Shown here: positions 22,233-32,700 of the stretch, piece by piece
How positions within the stretch are numbered: position 1 is the stretch's first letter
Layout: every line of letters starts with the position of its first letter
Source of the DNA: Siphonodentalium dalli
Taxonomy: Eukaryota > Mollusca > Scaphopoda > Gadilida > Siphonodentaliidae
NCBI GenBank assembly: GCA_032622095.1
Contig: CP136068.1
Coordinates: forward strand, 125,927,989 to 125,991,988
Direction: 5' to 3'
Length of the DNA stretch: 64,000 nucleotides
The notes under the pieces: generated by a model
Database searches by the model: none
What the model saw: only the letters and a program-made list of their open reading frames with translations
What the model was told of the DNA's origin: nothing
Translations under genes and position numbers: made by a program

Positions 22233-22681
22233 ATATATTAATGTATTGTTTTATTAGCATACTGCCTCTGTTGGTGCTTATGCAAATAAATCATATTGAA
22301 TGAACATAATTTGCATAGTAGGGCTATAATATAAAGACAATTAAATTAGAAAATGGGATTTGACAGAGATGTCCACATTGAATGTGCAACTGCACACCTT
22401 GAACCATACCAAATATCCAAGTCTATGAAATTCCTTTGCACCCCATCGCACTTGGGTTGGAAATTTCCAACTATCTCAAGCTTTACCGCTGTTGTAAATT
22501 TACCAACTGATATAATCTCTACGTTTGGAAATTTTCAAACTGATAACCAAAAGTCAGTGAAAGTAGGAAAATATTCAACTTTTGGCCTAAAACAACAAAT
22601 TGCACTGAATCATGCCAAATTCAACGCAACTTTGATTTAATATTTTGACAAAACACGCTGATGTCATGATAATAAAAATAT
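22233..22681. other. No recognisable feature
   Basis: An ORF at 22353-22640 (95 codons) has no domain signature and no homologous copy in the window. Confidence 0.35.
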
Positions 22682-22888
22682 TTAAAATAAAAGAAAACAT
22701 AAATAATAATTAGAAGTAGAATAGCAATGGTGTCTTCGAATCCATGCCTGATCGACAGTGCAAGTGTCTTTTGTGTGGCAGCAACTTTTGATATGACAAA
22801 AATAGCGATTACACTCAGGTGGTTGAATGCAATATTGACACTTTTTCTTCTCTGAACTGAGTTTATCCTCTGGACTAGCTGAAGTTGA
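22682..22888 (-). pseudogene. Possible C-terminal Cys-rich remnant of a piggyBac-like transposase
   Basis: A minus-strand frame ending in TAA at 22684-22682 encodes a Lys run followed by CQYCIQPPECNRYFCHIKSC and then CHTKDTC and a terminal HHC. The arrangement C-x2-C, then RYFC, then CHTK with a downstream C/H, resembles the zinc-binding C-terminal tail of piggyBac transposases, which sits right at the protein end as here. Upstream sequence runs into a poly-G/C tract and is not coding, so at most this is a fragment. A small Cys-rich exon of another gene cannot be excluded. Confidence 0.3.
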
Positions 22889-23347
22889 TGGGGGGGGGGG
22901 TAAACTATTAATTGTTAGTTGTGATAAAATGATGCAAATTTATATTTCAGGTTCTGACATTTCACGTGGTAAGGATTGAGGCCCATTTCAGAGGCAGGAG
23001 GGGATGTGTGGCATAACTTCTAAAATAACAAAATGAAAATCAGCCAACACCAGCTTCACCAGCTCCAATGAAGATTTTTCTCAGTTTCTATATAAGACTG
23101 TGACATTGGTCAAGACAGATAAATGATTGCAAAGACACAGTTAAAGAAAAAAATGAGAACAAAACTTTCTCAAGAGAAGACACCACCTAAGGCTGTGTAA
23201 AAGACAAAGTTATGATTCATCCTTCTCCTATACCCCACTTCAATGCAAAGGATTTGCAAAGTTTGGTGCGAGATATAGAAATTAGTTCTGTCGGTCTTGT
23301 GCATATGTCTGTTAGGAAATATTTTGCTCTATTTTGTTTAGGTGCAA
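22889..23347. other. No recognisable feature
   Basis: There is a poly-G tract at about 22890-22901; otherwise unremarkable AT-rich sequence. Confidence 0.4.
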
Positions 23348-24350
23348 TTTTTAGCTCAACTTGCCAAAGTAAAATGTAAGTTATTGCCATGGGATGGCGT
23401 TTGTCTGAGCGTGTATCCGTCCATCTGTCAACAATTTCCCTACAGGTCACAGCTCTCATCCGATCATCACCATTTTCATAAGGATTTTTGGAGTGACCTC
23501 TACATGGGAGCCATGAATGTTTCCCGAAATTCGTTTAAAACAGCCATCTTGGATTTCAAATTTGAATTCATCGGCACACCTTTTAGTCGGTATTTATTGG
23601 AAAAATGTTTTGAAAATTTACAGCCATGTTTAGGGTCACCTCTGGGTGGTGGCTATCAAAATTGAATGAATTTTTATGAAAAACATAGCTGCTGGCAGCC
23701 ATCTTAGATTTTACTCTTTGCATGACTAAATTCTTTGGCGCCCTACAGTAGGCGAGAGATCACATCCATAATCCATTCGTCACCAAAATTCATATGAACC
23801 ACTAGATAAAGAGTCATTAAATTTAGTTGAAAAACATGGCCACCAGTGGCCATTTTGGATTTTATTCTTTGCATAACTAAATCCTTTGCCATTCCCTACA
23901 GGCCACATCCCTCATTGTCACTAGATGGGAGCCATCAAATTTTTTCAAAATTTTGTTAAAAACAAACATACGGCCATCTTGGATTTCACAAATTAATACA
24001 TCGGCACACCCTGCAGCAGACGTTTATTGGAGAAATGTTCAAAAAATTTACAGGCATTTCACGATCACTTCTGGATGGCAGCTCTTGAATTTAAACAATA
24101 TTCAAAGAACTGCCGGCAGCCATCTTGGATTTTACTCTTTGCATCACTAAATACCTTGTCATGCCCTTGACTGACAACATTATTTTTTTTCTCATTGATC
24201 CCAAACTTCATAAGGTGCTTCGGGTTGACCTCTGGTGAACGCTACTTAAAAATAACAACTTTCCGCATTCCTTATATCTCCATTGGCTGTAATGTATGAA
24301 TTATCACCTCTCCAGGTTGAGCTACAGTGTCAATGACACTTTCATTATTA
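23348..24350 (+). mobile_element. Tandem-repeat element, palindromic head family B, copy 1
   Basis: It starts tttttagctcaacttgcc and ends aggttgagctacagtgtcaa, giving short inverted ends around TAGCTCAACTT. The interior alternates units containing 'cagccatcttggatttcaaa' and 'ggattttactctttgcat'. The terminal AGTGTCAATGACACT (24327-24341) is a perfect 7+7 palindrome. The same layout occurs at 27410-28043. Confidence 0.7.
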
Positions 24351-24445
24351 AAGATACATAATACGATTCAATGGTCCCCATATCATCCAGTACAACAACA
24401 ATGGAATTTCACAAAAAGCTGATTTGGTTATCCAAATTAGTATAT

Positions 24446-25534
24446 CCCCATTTGCGTAGGTCCCATAAATGGGCGAAAAAAAAAATTTGAAGGGAGGAAT
24501 GGGTGTATGTATATCTCAATTGAGACATGTTTTAAACGAAATGATACAATAATCGATAAAAGTGGCTTGTTCTATCAAAAATATGTGCCAAGGTTGATAA
24601 ACATTTGCTGTGTATACCTTACTTGTATTTAAATTTGTGCAGCACTATTTTTTTGCTCAGTTTTAAATGGGCGAAATTAAAATGGACACAAATATTTTTT
24701 GTAAATATCTTGGATCTGATGACAGTTTAAGTGGATTAATCATTCCCGAAGATACATGTATATCTTAAACACCATCAAGACAGATTTACATAGTGTAAAA
24801 CATAACTGCGTCATCAATTTGTTGTGAAGATGTGTGTTTATATGCTCGAAATAATTATTCGGACACTGAAATAGTTATAGACATCATTGAAATGAACTAG
24901 AAAGAAGTAAAACCACAACCGTGTATATGCTACTTGTCTGCAGGTTGTGTTGACATAACTAATTCAGGCTATTTGGTCAGGGAAGGTGTCACTCCATGGT
25001 TGTAGGTCGTGCTTTCGCGAACCATCAGTCTGGATCATGTGTACTTCTTAACCATCACATGTATTTGAACATCATCAATGTTACCATATTTTGTCACTTC
25101 ACATATGGGTAATTGTGTTGATGTTGGTAGCTTGTATGAAACTATTGGCATACATGCAGACCTATATTTGTCCATTCAGTCTAACATTGAGTAATGTGTG
25201 TAATACATCAACATAGCCATTTTGTCTGCCATGTGGTTTGATGTAAACTCAGGATTCCTTCTAGTTTCTGCTCAGTTTTAAATTTGCACATCGATGGGTG
25301 TGCAAAAATTAGTACTGCACGAAATTTAAATACGAGTAAGGTAGGCATATATGCCACTGTATGCCCATAGCGAATGTTTATCATCATATTGGTCTGCACC
25401 AGTGACATCGGAGGATATTATTGATAGAACAAGCCACTATTATCATGTCGTTATTTATTTAAAATCAGTCTCAATTGACTGTTCCCCTTGAAATCTCTCT
25501 TTTTCGCCATTTTATGGCACCTCTGCAAATGGGG
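24446..25534. mobile_element. TIR element with about 250-bp degenerate inverted repeats
   Basis: The left end CCCCATTTGCGTAGGTCCCA has its inverted counterpart ending at 25534 (ctctgcaaatgggg). Matching continues inward through tggcgaaaaa, tcaattgagac, agtggcttgttctatcaa and taccttactYgtatttaaatt. Length is 1089 bp. No transposase ORF is seen and the target duplication is not clear. Confidence 0.75.
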
Positions 25535-25909
25535 ACCTATTGCAAATAGTCACAATGTATGGTAGTGTTATTAGGTGTTAATATTGATATGATATTGTCA
25601 CTTGCCATAGTATATATAAGTTTTATCATGCCTCGACTTGTAACTTCACAATCTTTGGAAACTCTGTCTCTTTGATGCTGTAATATATAAGCAATGGGGC
25701 ACAAATTCCCAAAATTATGAAACTATGAAGAACTTTAGGATATCGGACGTTTTCCTAAAACCAATTCAAACTTCTCAAAATAAAATTTATATTTTGCTTA
25801 CAAGCAAGACAAATGTTACAAACATTGACAATGGGCAATTCGCAGTAAGAAATACATACTGTTCATGCATTATTTTCATATGTGTAAACATATGTTATTT
25901 TAAAAAAGT

Positions 25910-26193
25910 GGGGTATACTGTTTTGCACTTGTCTAGCCGTCCGCCAGACGTGCGTACGTACGACTGAAGTCTTTTCATATCATAACTTGAACAGTAGCTT
26001 GGATCTCAATGAAATTTGGTAGGGATATTCACTACTGTGAGGACATTACATTGAGGGCTCCTTTCGTCTTTTATAGTACGCATCACAAAAACAAAATCTC
26101 CAATGTCATTTTTCCCCTCATAGTTCAAATGCATCGCCTGTGGCATCACGTGACCAGAACATTGAAATCGATTGATAATTCACAGCTGATACT
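25910..26193 (+). repeat. Fragment of a tandem-repeat element (family D)
   Basis: It begins ggggtatactgttttgcact with a short ccgtccgcc tract, then 'cataacttgaacagtagctt' and 'caatgaaatttggtaggga'. This is the same general style as families A-C. The ORF across it is incidental. Confidence 0.45.
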
Positions 26194-26742
26194 CTAGACC
26201 AAGTCTTCTCGGTCCACAACATCGGATATCGGTTGGGATGATGCTGTTTTGGGACTAAGTCCCCTCCTGTTACTCTTCTATAATGGACTTTCATTCAAAA
26301 TATGTACTATATGTACATGTGAAGCCCAGACATTCACATGAACCCCTGAATGTGATAAATAATCTGACAGAATAATCTTGATAGAAAAGGTAAAGTGATG
26401 ATATGATCGTTTCATGTATGGTTTAAATACATTTTCTGATAGCGAGACAAATCAAAATTCTCTGGAAAACAAAGCTTTGTTTACTTATCAATTTTGTTGC
26501 TCTGACATTTAATGGACCTCTGATATAATTATGCATGTTTGATACTTTTGTATCATCATGCTTGGGAAAGGCTGCCATCTATGTTCGTATACACAAAGCA
26601 TCCATTTGACCTCATCTGAAGACATATAAGCAAGACAACTCCCACACACAATTATGGATGTAAAGTTTGTTGTAGAATAGTAAAAACAGCATCAACCCAA
26701 CAGATGTCCCAAGCTGTTGTGGACTGAGAAGACTTGGTCTAG
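26194..26742. mobile_element. 549-bp TIR element (CTAGACCAAG ends)
   Basis: Left CTAGACCAAGTCTTCTCGGT and right complement CTAGACCAAGTCTTCTCAGT are inverted repeats. Similarity extends about 60 bp inward through GTCCACAAC and GATGCTGTTTT. No coding capacity is present, and no obvious target duplication beyond the ends themselves. Confidence 0.75.
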
Positions 26743-26827
26743 TGAAACTCAAGCTATTATTGGACCGACTTGGTTCTGTGTGGGTTAAAAATACTCAGCA
26801 GATTTTATGAAAATAAATACTTTCAGC

Positions 26828-27260
26828 TTTTTAGCTCACCTGAAACGAAGTTTCCGGTGGAGCTATAATCATCACTCCTTGTCCGTCCGTCCGTCAAGAA
26901 TCATCTTCTCATCCAGAACCGTAAGACAGAATGGGTTCATATTTGGTGTGGATGTTCCCTATGTGAATCACATTCAGGTTTGTTCAAATGAGGTCACCCG
27001 GTCAAATAGTTGCGAATCTAGGACCATAACTCTTTTCCACCATAGTAATTTTAAAAATGACTACTTCTCAAATTTTATTGGGGCGAATGGGTTCATATTT
27101 GGTACAAAGGGTCCTTGGGGGACGGTGATTCAGATTAGTTCAAATGAGGTCACTGGGTCAAATGTTGACGGAGCCAGTGACATAACAAAACAAAACAAAA
27201 AAAAATTAATTATTTTTTTTTGGAATTTTCACCTTGCTCAATTTAACAAACAGAATTTTT
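26828..27260 (+). mobile_element. Tandem-repeat element, family A, copy 2
   Basis: The head TAGCTCACCTGAAACGAAG..CCGGTGGAGCTA is a clear palindrome. A (gtcc)n tract follows, then two units with 'gaatgggttcatatttggtg' and 'caaatgaggtcac'. It ends in A/T-rich low complexity. Confidence 0.7.
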
Positions 27261-27409
27261 TTTTAAACATGTTATAAAATTTGAAAATGGTGAAACCATT
27301 ATAACATCGGCAGAGTTATGAAACTTTAATCTTTAATGAAATTAAATTATATTCGGTATGGATGGGCCTTGTGTGACCGGGTTCAGATTTGTTCAAATAG
27401 GGTCATTTT

Positions 27410-28043
27410 TAGCTCAACTTACTTTGTAAGTTTGAGCTATTGCCATGAGTTGGCATCCGTCGTCTGTGTGTCTGTCAACAATTTCCTTTGGCGCGGGCTA
27501 CAGGTCGTACCTTTGGTCTGATCTTTATGAAATTTGTCATGAATGTTGACATGTAGATGAGAACGAGTCATTTTGGGGTCATTCGGCCAAAAAACATGGC
27601 CGCTGGTGGCCATCTTGAATTTCAAAATTAAATCCATTTATGAAATTTGTCATGGATGTTAATATTGACATGTAGATGGGAACGAGTCATTTTGGGGTCT
27701 TTCTGTCAAACAACATGGCCGCCAGCAGCCATTTTGGATTTTACTCTTCGCATGACTGAATCCTTTGGCGCGGGCTGCCGATCGTAGCTTTAGTCGGATC
27801 TTCATGAAATTTGTCATAGATGTCAACAATGACATGTAGACGGGAACGAGTTATTTTGGGGACATTTGGCCAAAAAACATGGCCGCTGGTGGCCATCTTG
27901 GATTTTACTCTTTGCATGACTAAATCCTTTGGCACAGTTAGGTTAGACATTTCAATTAGCACCTTTCCTATTCCTCCATTTACTGTCAACCATTAAAATT
28001 TCCCCTACCTAAGTTGAGCTACAGTGTCACTGACACTTATATT
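27410..28043 (+). mobile_element. Tandem-repeat element, family B, copy 2
   Basis: The head TAGCTCAACTTACTTTGTAA continues GTTTGAGCTA, making a near-perfect palindrome. Units contain 'acatggccgctggtggccat'. The end is aagttgagctacagtgtcac followed by TGACACT, with the terminal palindrome AGTGTCACTGACACT. Confidence 0.75.
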
Positions 28044-28045
28044 AT

Positions 28046-28573
28046 GTTTACCCAAACCATAGTATGGTAAACATAGTGTCATTGTCCGGATTGACCACTC
28101 GTCATTAGTCCGTCGTCTGTCTGTAGACACTTTACGCATGGTGCGATAACTGAAATATTTTCTATTTGATCAGAACCAAATTTTGTATATGAATTTCTCA
28201 GCTCCAAATACAGATCAAGTTCGAATATGGGTTTGATCCAATTTGTTTTATGGAATTTTAGCCCTTTTTCGACTTAGAATTCATGCATGCTGCCACAACT
28301 CAAAAAAAATTATCTGACCGTCACCAAATCTGGTATGCGAGTTTCTTAGCCCAAAATACATATCAAGTTTGAATATGGGTTTGATCCGATATTTTTTAAT
28401 GGAGTTATGGCCCTTTGACATAGAATTCATGCATGCTTCGATAAATCAACCATTTTTCAACTGATAGAAACCAAATTTTGTATGTGAGTTTCTCAACTCA
28501 AAATACAGATCAAGTTCGAATATGGGTTTGATCCGATATTATTTAATGGCGGGCGTTAGGCCACCCTTTTTTT
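28046..28573 (+). mobile_element. Tandem-repeat element, family C, copy 1
   Basis: The head contains ACCATAGTATGGT, a perfect palindrome, with flanking gttta/taaac complementarity. Three units follow with 'aagttcgaatatgggtttga' and 'tatggccctttgacatagaa'. The tail grades into the inverted repeat that starts the next segment. Confidence 0.7.
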
Positions 28574-28829
28574 ATTAAATGGTTTACGGAATCGCCGACC
28601 CTGTTTTTGCAGCCCCGACAGGGGGGAAAAATCAGTTAATTATTTTTTTTTATCATTCTCCCCGGCGACCGTAATTTCGTTCAACGACCGGAAGCATTGG
28701 CAACTCGAATTATCTACTCTATATATCTGATACAGACTATGGATTTCCCGGTCGACGTATTTAAAATATCCGTGTGGTGGCGCTTCAATCGGGAACAAAG
28801 CACGTGTTTACAAATGTGCACGGTGTAAA

Positions 28830-29190
28830 ATGGCGTCTGCTACGATGTGGTTCGCAATTCTGCTTAAATGCGGAGACGGATCGTTAATCAAAAAAACTGT
28901 GCAGGCAAGTTCGGAGACAATCGGGGAGACTATTAAACGTAACTTTATAGAACGAACAGTGAAGGAAGATAGTATACTGGGATTTACTCATGATCCTGAC
29001 AAGTCAAATGTCAAAGATTCTTCTGGAATGTTATTGGCCGTGGACTTTCCGACGCAACAACTTCAAACTTTCGAGCTCAAGTACTTTGTGTTGCGTGAAA
29101 AAGAACCAGTACAAACAGTCACGGAAGCGATAAACGATCCAAGCCCGGTTACCAGAACGATCACCGATGTCTTGATGTCGATCAATAAAA
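28830..29190 (+). CDS. Exon-like ORF, unknown protein with possible beta-grasp-like N-terminus
   Basis: The ATG at 28830 has a good context (aaaATGG). The frame is open to 29318, but the AT-rich last third (after about 29190) does not look coding, so the genuine exon probably stops earlier. The protein starts MASATMWFAILLKCGDGSLI and alternates beta-like segments (FAILLKCG, ILGFTHDP, MLLAVDF, TFELKYFVL) with an acidic/basic helix (ETIGETIKRNFIERTVKED). This pattern is suggestive of a ubiquitin-like or PB1-like fold, but that is a guess. Codon usage is more balanced than in the neighbouring sequence. No strong GTRAGT donor is visible. It lies within the inverted-repeat-bounded segment 28574-30338, so it may be a transposon-carried gene. 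Confidence 0.4.
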
Positions 29191-29385
29191 ATGTTTACAC
29201 TACTTGTCATTATAATATTGTTATATATCATTATCACTGCATTTTGTCAGAAAAGCTCATTTTCGGTCAGACACTCCAGCAACTGTGGTCGGGTAGATCT
29301 GCACATATTAATGACTGACCGACTCCAGAAAATATGCCTTTTAAATATCCAATTATTCAAAGTCATTTGTTTGGATGTAGATAAA

Positions 29386-29428
29386 AAGTCCAACAAACAG
29401 CCTTAGTATTTGGCTGTTTGTTGGACTT
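29386..29428. repeat. Perfect 17-bp hairpin
   Basis: AAGTCCAACAAACAGCC (29386-29402), a 9-nt loop, then the exact complement GGCTGTTTGTTGGACTT (29412-29428). Pairing resumes outward with GATGT (about 29374) and ACATC (about 29438). It is located downstream of the exon-like ORF. It could be a small RNA precursor, a terminal hairpin of a mobile element or a foldback remnant. Confidence 0.8.
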
Positions 29429-29734
29429 ATTATATGAACATCTGCACTACAAATAACTTAATTAAATGGGCACCAAGTGTGTGTTAGTGTCTACTCGTCA
29501 TCAGGTATCAAGTTTATAAATTATAATATCAATATATATAAAAGTATGATATCGAAACCCATTCATGTATACTATTGAATGGATTTTCCATATCTTTACC
29601 TATTTAATAAAAGTACATACTGGAACCATCTATAATTATGAACCTTTAATAATACTATTAATATATGGATATGCTGATATTAATGCAGTAATATTTAGCA
29701 GATACATTCAAGAAAACTGTTCTACCAGTGTCAC

Positions 29735-30243
29735 CTTAAAGGCACGTGTGGCCTTAATTGTCGAAAATATTCATATTTGTTCCAAACACCGTAAACAGAA
29801 AAACATTAAAACGCATACAGTTCCGTTCATATATACCATGACCATCGCGTAAACAGCATGTTATCATAAAGACCTACTATATTTTACCTAAGCAAGAGCC
29901 TGATTGTGTTACAGAAGACAGCACAATGCTACTGGCTAATCACACACACATGGCATAAACGCTCTTTATTAGTTCCATATCAGGTATTCACCAACAAAGA
30001 ACGCTCTTTATGTTTACCATCATAATATAAACAAACACCAGAAAAGTAACTTTTTATGCTTTTGTTTACATAACAATGGTCAAACAAATGACCATAACAT
30101 ACTGTTTATGCGATATTTCTTATTTGTATACGGACAAAGTCTATCTACATTTTGATGTTCTTTCTGTTTGTGGCGGTTTTTGACGGGTGGAGATATTTTC
30201 ACAGGATACCCACCGCCAAGGCCAACCGTGTCTTTAACGAACG
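29735..30243 (+). repeat. Diverged single copy of the satellite core unit
   Basis: This segment is colinear with one core of the 40-63 kb array. In order it shares ttaaaggcacg, gaaaatattcata, gttccgttcatat, cgcgtaaacagcatg, ataaacgctctttatta, aacgctctttatgtttacca, cataacatactgtttatgc, ggcggtttttgacggg, atacccaccgccaa and cgtgtctttaa. The rest has many substitutions and small indels. It is the only extended copy I see outside the array's vicinity. Confidence 0.85.
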
Positions 30244-30338
30244 TCCAAAAAAAAATTTGACTCGATCAATTTTATGTTTATTTTTTTCCCTCCCGACCCT
30301 ACCCAAACAAGGTCCAAAAAATCCGTAAACCATTTAAT

Positions 30339-30512
30339 TAAAACAGTCTGGCCTTATGACCCTTTGATTATTTTATTCATCTCTAAAATATATCAAAGAT
30401 ACACAGTTTGCACTGTCCAAGTAGAATCTAATAAATCAGGTTTACAATGCCATGAAGTTGTCTTCTTACATTGAGCAACAATCAAGTGACAATGACTCTC
30501 TCTTGCATTGAG
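30339..30512. other. Short unassigned spacer
   Basis: Nothing recognisable lies between the inverted-repeat-bounded segment and the next TIR element. Confidence 0.4.
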
Positions 30513-31909
30513 TTAATGGACCTATCCGTAGGTACCGCCCCAATTTCAATTGTAGCCAATGAGCCGATAGCTTAAACCCGGAAGCGACATAGGACTGCCT
30601 AGTGATATGAATCGCACCACAAGCCAGTCCCTAACTACAGTTGTAAGCTATAGGGAATTTACGAACACGGGAGCAAAATATATCTTAAAAAGCTACAATG
30701 GTGTTGATATGTGCATGTGGAACATGTCCAATTGACGAACGATATTTATACATGTTTTAGTTCGGTTTCCTAAATTAAAAAAAGTAACTATGACATCTCT
30801 TTAGGCTGGATTAAACAATGCCACCGACCACACTCGCATCCTAGTGTTATTTAAATTTCAATATTTATATATAACAGATTTCAGACTAAAATGTGGAAAT
30901 AGTAGTCCCGATCGGTGATGCGTTATGAATATTAATTGTGCCGCGAGTATGTGTTTTATGTGAAGTGTTTTTCGTTATAAATGTATACATTTGTTGCTGT
31001 TATAACATCGTGGTAATATTGAGTTCGACTGTCTGCTATTCGCACTCACCTGTAGGAGCTCGTGCGAACGTCGATCTTACTGAATCCATTTGAGAATCTA
31101 AAGCTTCCTCCGACAATGTACGTGTAAATGAGAATCAACAGATGTTTTCCAAAAGAATTACACGAAATTTCACACATTGCACGCGCTTCGCAGTGTATAC
31201 ACGCAACCTTCACCGAACAAGTTCACTTTGTGCCATTTGTTGCCTCGACATGGCAACATGCAACTGACTCCATGATAGTCGGCATTTTCTTTAATGTACA
31301 TTATTTACGGGAAAATAGGATGTGCAATTTTAAAAGGCCATTATTTGATAATCCGTTGCATTCGGCCTGATGGCACCAGGGTTCATTCAGGACGCTCGTG
31401 TATGGTAATCTGATATCGTTATATTTATTTCGACAAAAGAGGGATTATAGATTAATTACCACATGTACACCTACGTTTGGTTTATTGCATCAAGGTGTGA
31501 ACCATTAGCATAGCTTCGATAGTAAATTTGTTATTTGATATTGAAGTTTCATAATGGCTTCATTTACACCGTTTGATTCAACGTATGCCTAAACATCTAT
31601 CTTTGTTGTTAATCGGAAGTGGCCTAACAATCACACCTGTTTTTTGTTTAAAAACTGGTTCTATTTTTGTTTATATCTAATGACAGTCACTTTTACATGT
31701 TGCATATATACACACAAAGGTATCTTGAAAATCGTGATATTCAGAAGGGACCTATATTATCGTGTTACATGGCGTTTAACAACACAGTCCTTTCTCATCG
31801 GAAGCTATTTTAGCACTGAAGAGATATCGGAAGTGAGATGGCTTGTGGTGCGTAGTAACAGTAACCATGCAGTCTACAGGTGGGCGGGACGTATGGATAG
31901 GTCCATTAA
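30513..31909. mobile_element. TTAA-type TIR element 2
   Basis: The left end TTAATGGACCTATCCGTAGG and the inverted right end TTAATGGACCTATCCATACG share a near-perfect terminal block followed by CCGCCC. About 90 bp further in, GCACCACAAGCCA is also present in inverted orientation on both sides. Reading TTAA as the target leaves TIRs starting TGGACCTATCC. There is no transposase; the interior (about 1.15 kb) is non-coding as far as I can see. Confidence 0.7.
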
Positions 31910-32311
31910 CTGCTAGCAGATGTGTTGGCCATATGATGAGATATCATAGATGGAATGTTTATGCTTTTATATTTTATATGCATGGTTATTTAAATTTCAT
32001 CTTAAAGGCATAATCTGGTTTTATTGTTTAATAGCATTACTATTGGAGGTTAATAATGTGATTGTGTTTAGTAGATTTGTTGGTTGCTTGGGAAGACAAC
32101 TTGAGAGCTCTGTATCAGTCTATGAGAACAAAATAATTATTCAAAACACTTTTAGAACTGTAGGTCTAGTTTGTTTTATTTATATATTAATGGAAAGCTT
32201 TTTCGACATTGATTTCAATTGATTACAAATGTGAATAGAAATATTAAAGAGGCACAACAGGTTTGAACTTTGATACATTTTTCTTGTACTCTGCAAGAGA
32301 TAAAACTTTGT
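31910..32311. other. No recognisable feature
   Basis: An open frame at 31950-32222 is hydrophobic and AT-driven, with no domain character. Confidence 0.35.
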
Positions 32312-32700
32312 ATGTGTACCTATACCATAGTATGGTACACATCGTTCATCTGTACATCCATCTGTCTGTCCGTCCGTAGACACTTTAGGCATAATGCGAT
32401 AACTCTAACATTTTCTATTTGATCGGAACCAAATTTTGTATACAGGTTTCTCAGCCCAAAATACAGTTCGAGTTCGAATATGGGTTTGAATCGAGTTTTT
32501 TTTTGTTTTTACAGTTTTGGCTGGTTATGGCCCTTTTTTACTTATAATTTACACATGCTGCCATAACTCAAAAACAATTTCATCTGATTGACACCAAATT
32601 TGGTATGCGAGATTATCAGCCCAAAATACAGATCAAGTTCGAATTTGGGTTTGATCCGATTTATTTTAAAGGAGTTGTGACCCCTTTTTTTTTTCTTCTT
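32312..32700 (+). mobile_element. Tandem-repeat element, family C, copy 2
   Basis: The head gtgtacctataccatagtat..ggtacac is palindromic around ACCATAGTATGGT. A (tccg)n tract follows, then two units with 'cagatcaagttcgaatttgg' and 'tatggcccttttttacttat'. Confidence 0.7.

Larger units (their letters stand above)
28574..30338. mobile_element. Candidate inverted-repeat-bounded element carrying an ORF and a satellite-core homologue
   Basis: A perfect 17-bp inverted pair, ATTAAATGGTTTACGGA at 28574-28590 and TCCGTAAACCATTTAAT at 30322-30338, is embedded in a longer imperfect similarity. Both sides also share gaccctg/gggtcgg-type and gggggaaaaa strings. Between them lie an exon-like ORF, a perfect hairpin and a diverged single copy of the satellite core. 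Whether this is one mobile unit is an inference; no target duplication is obvious. Confidence 0.45.
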
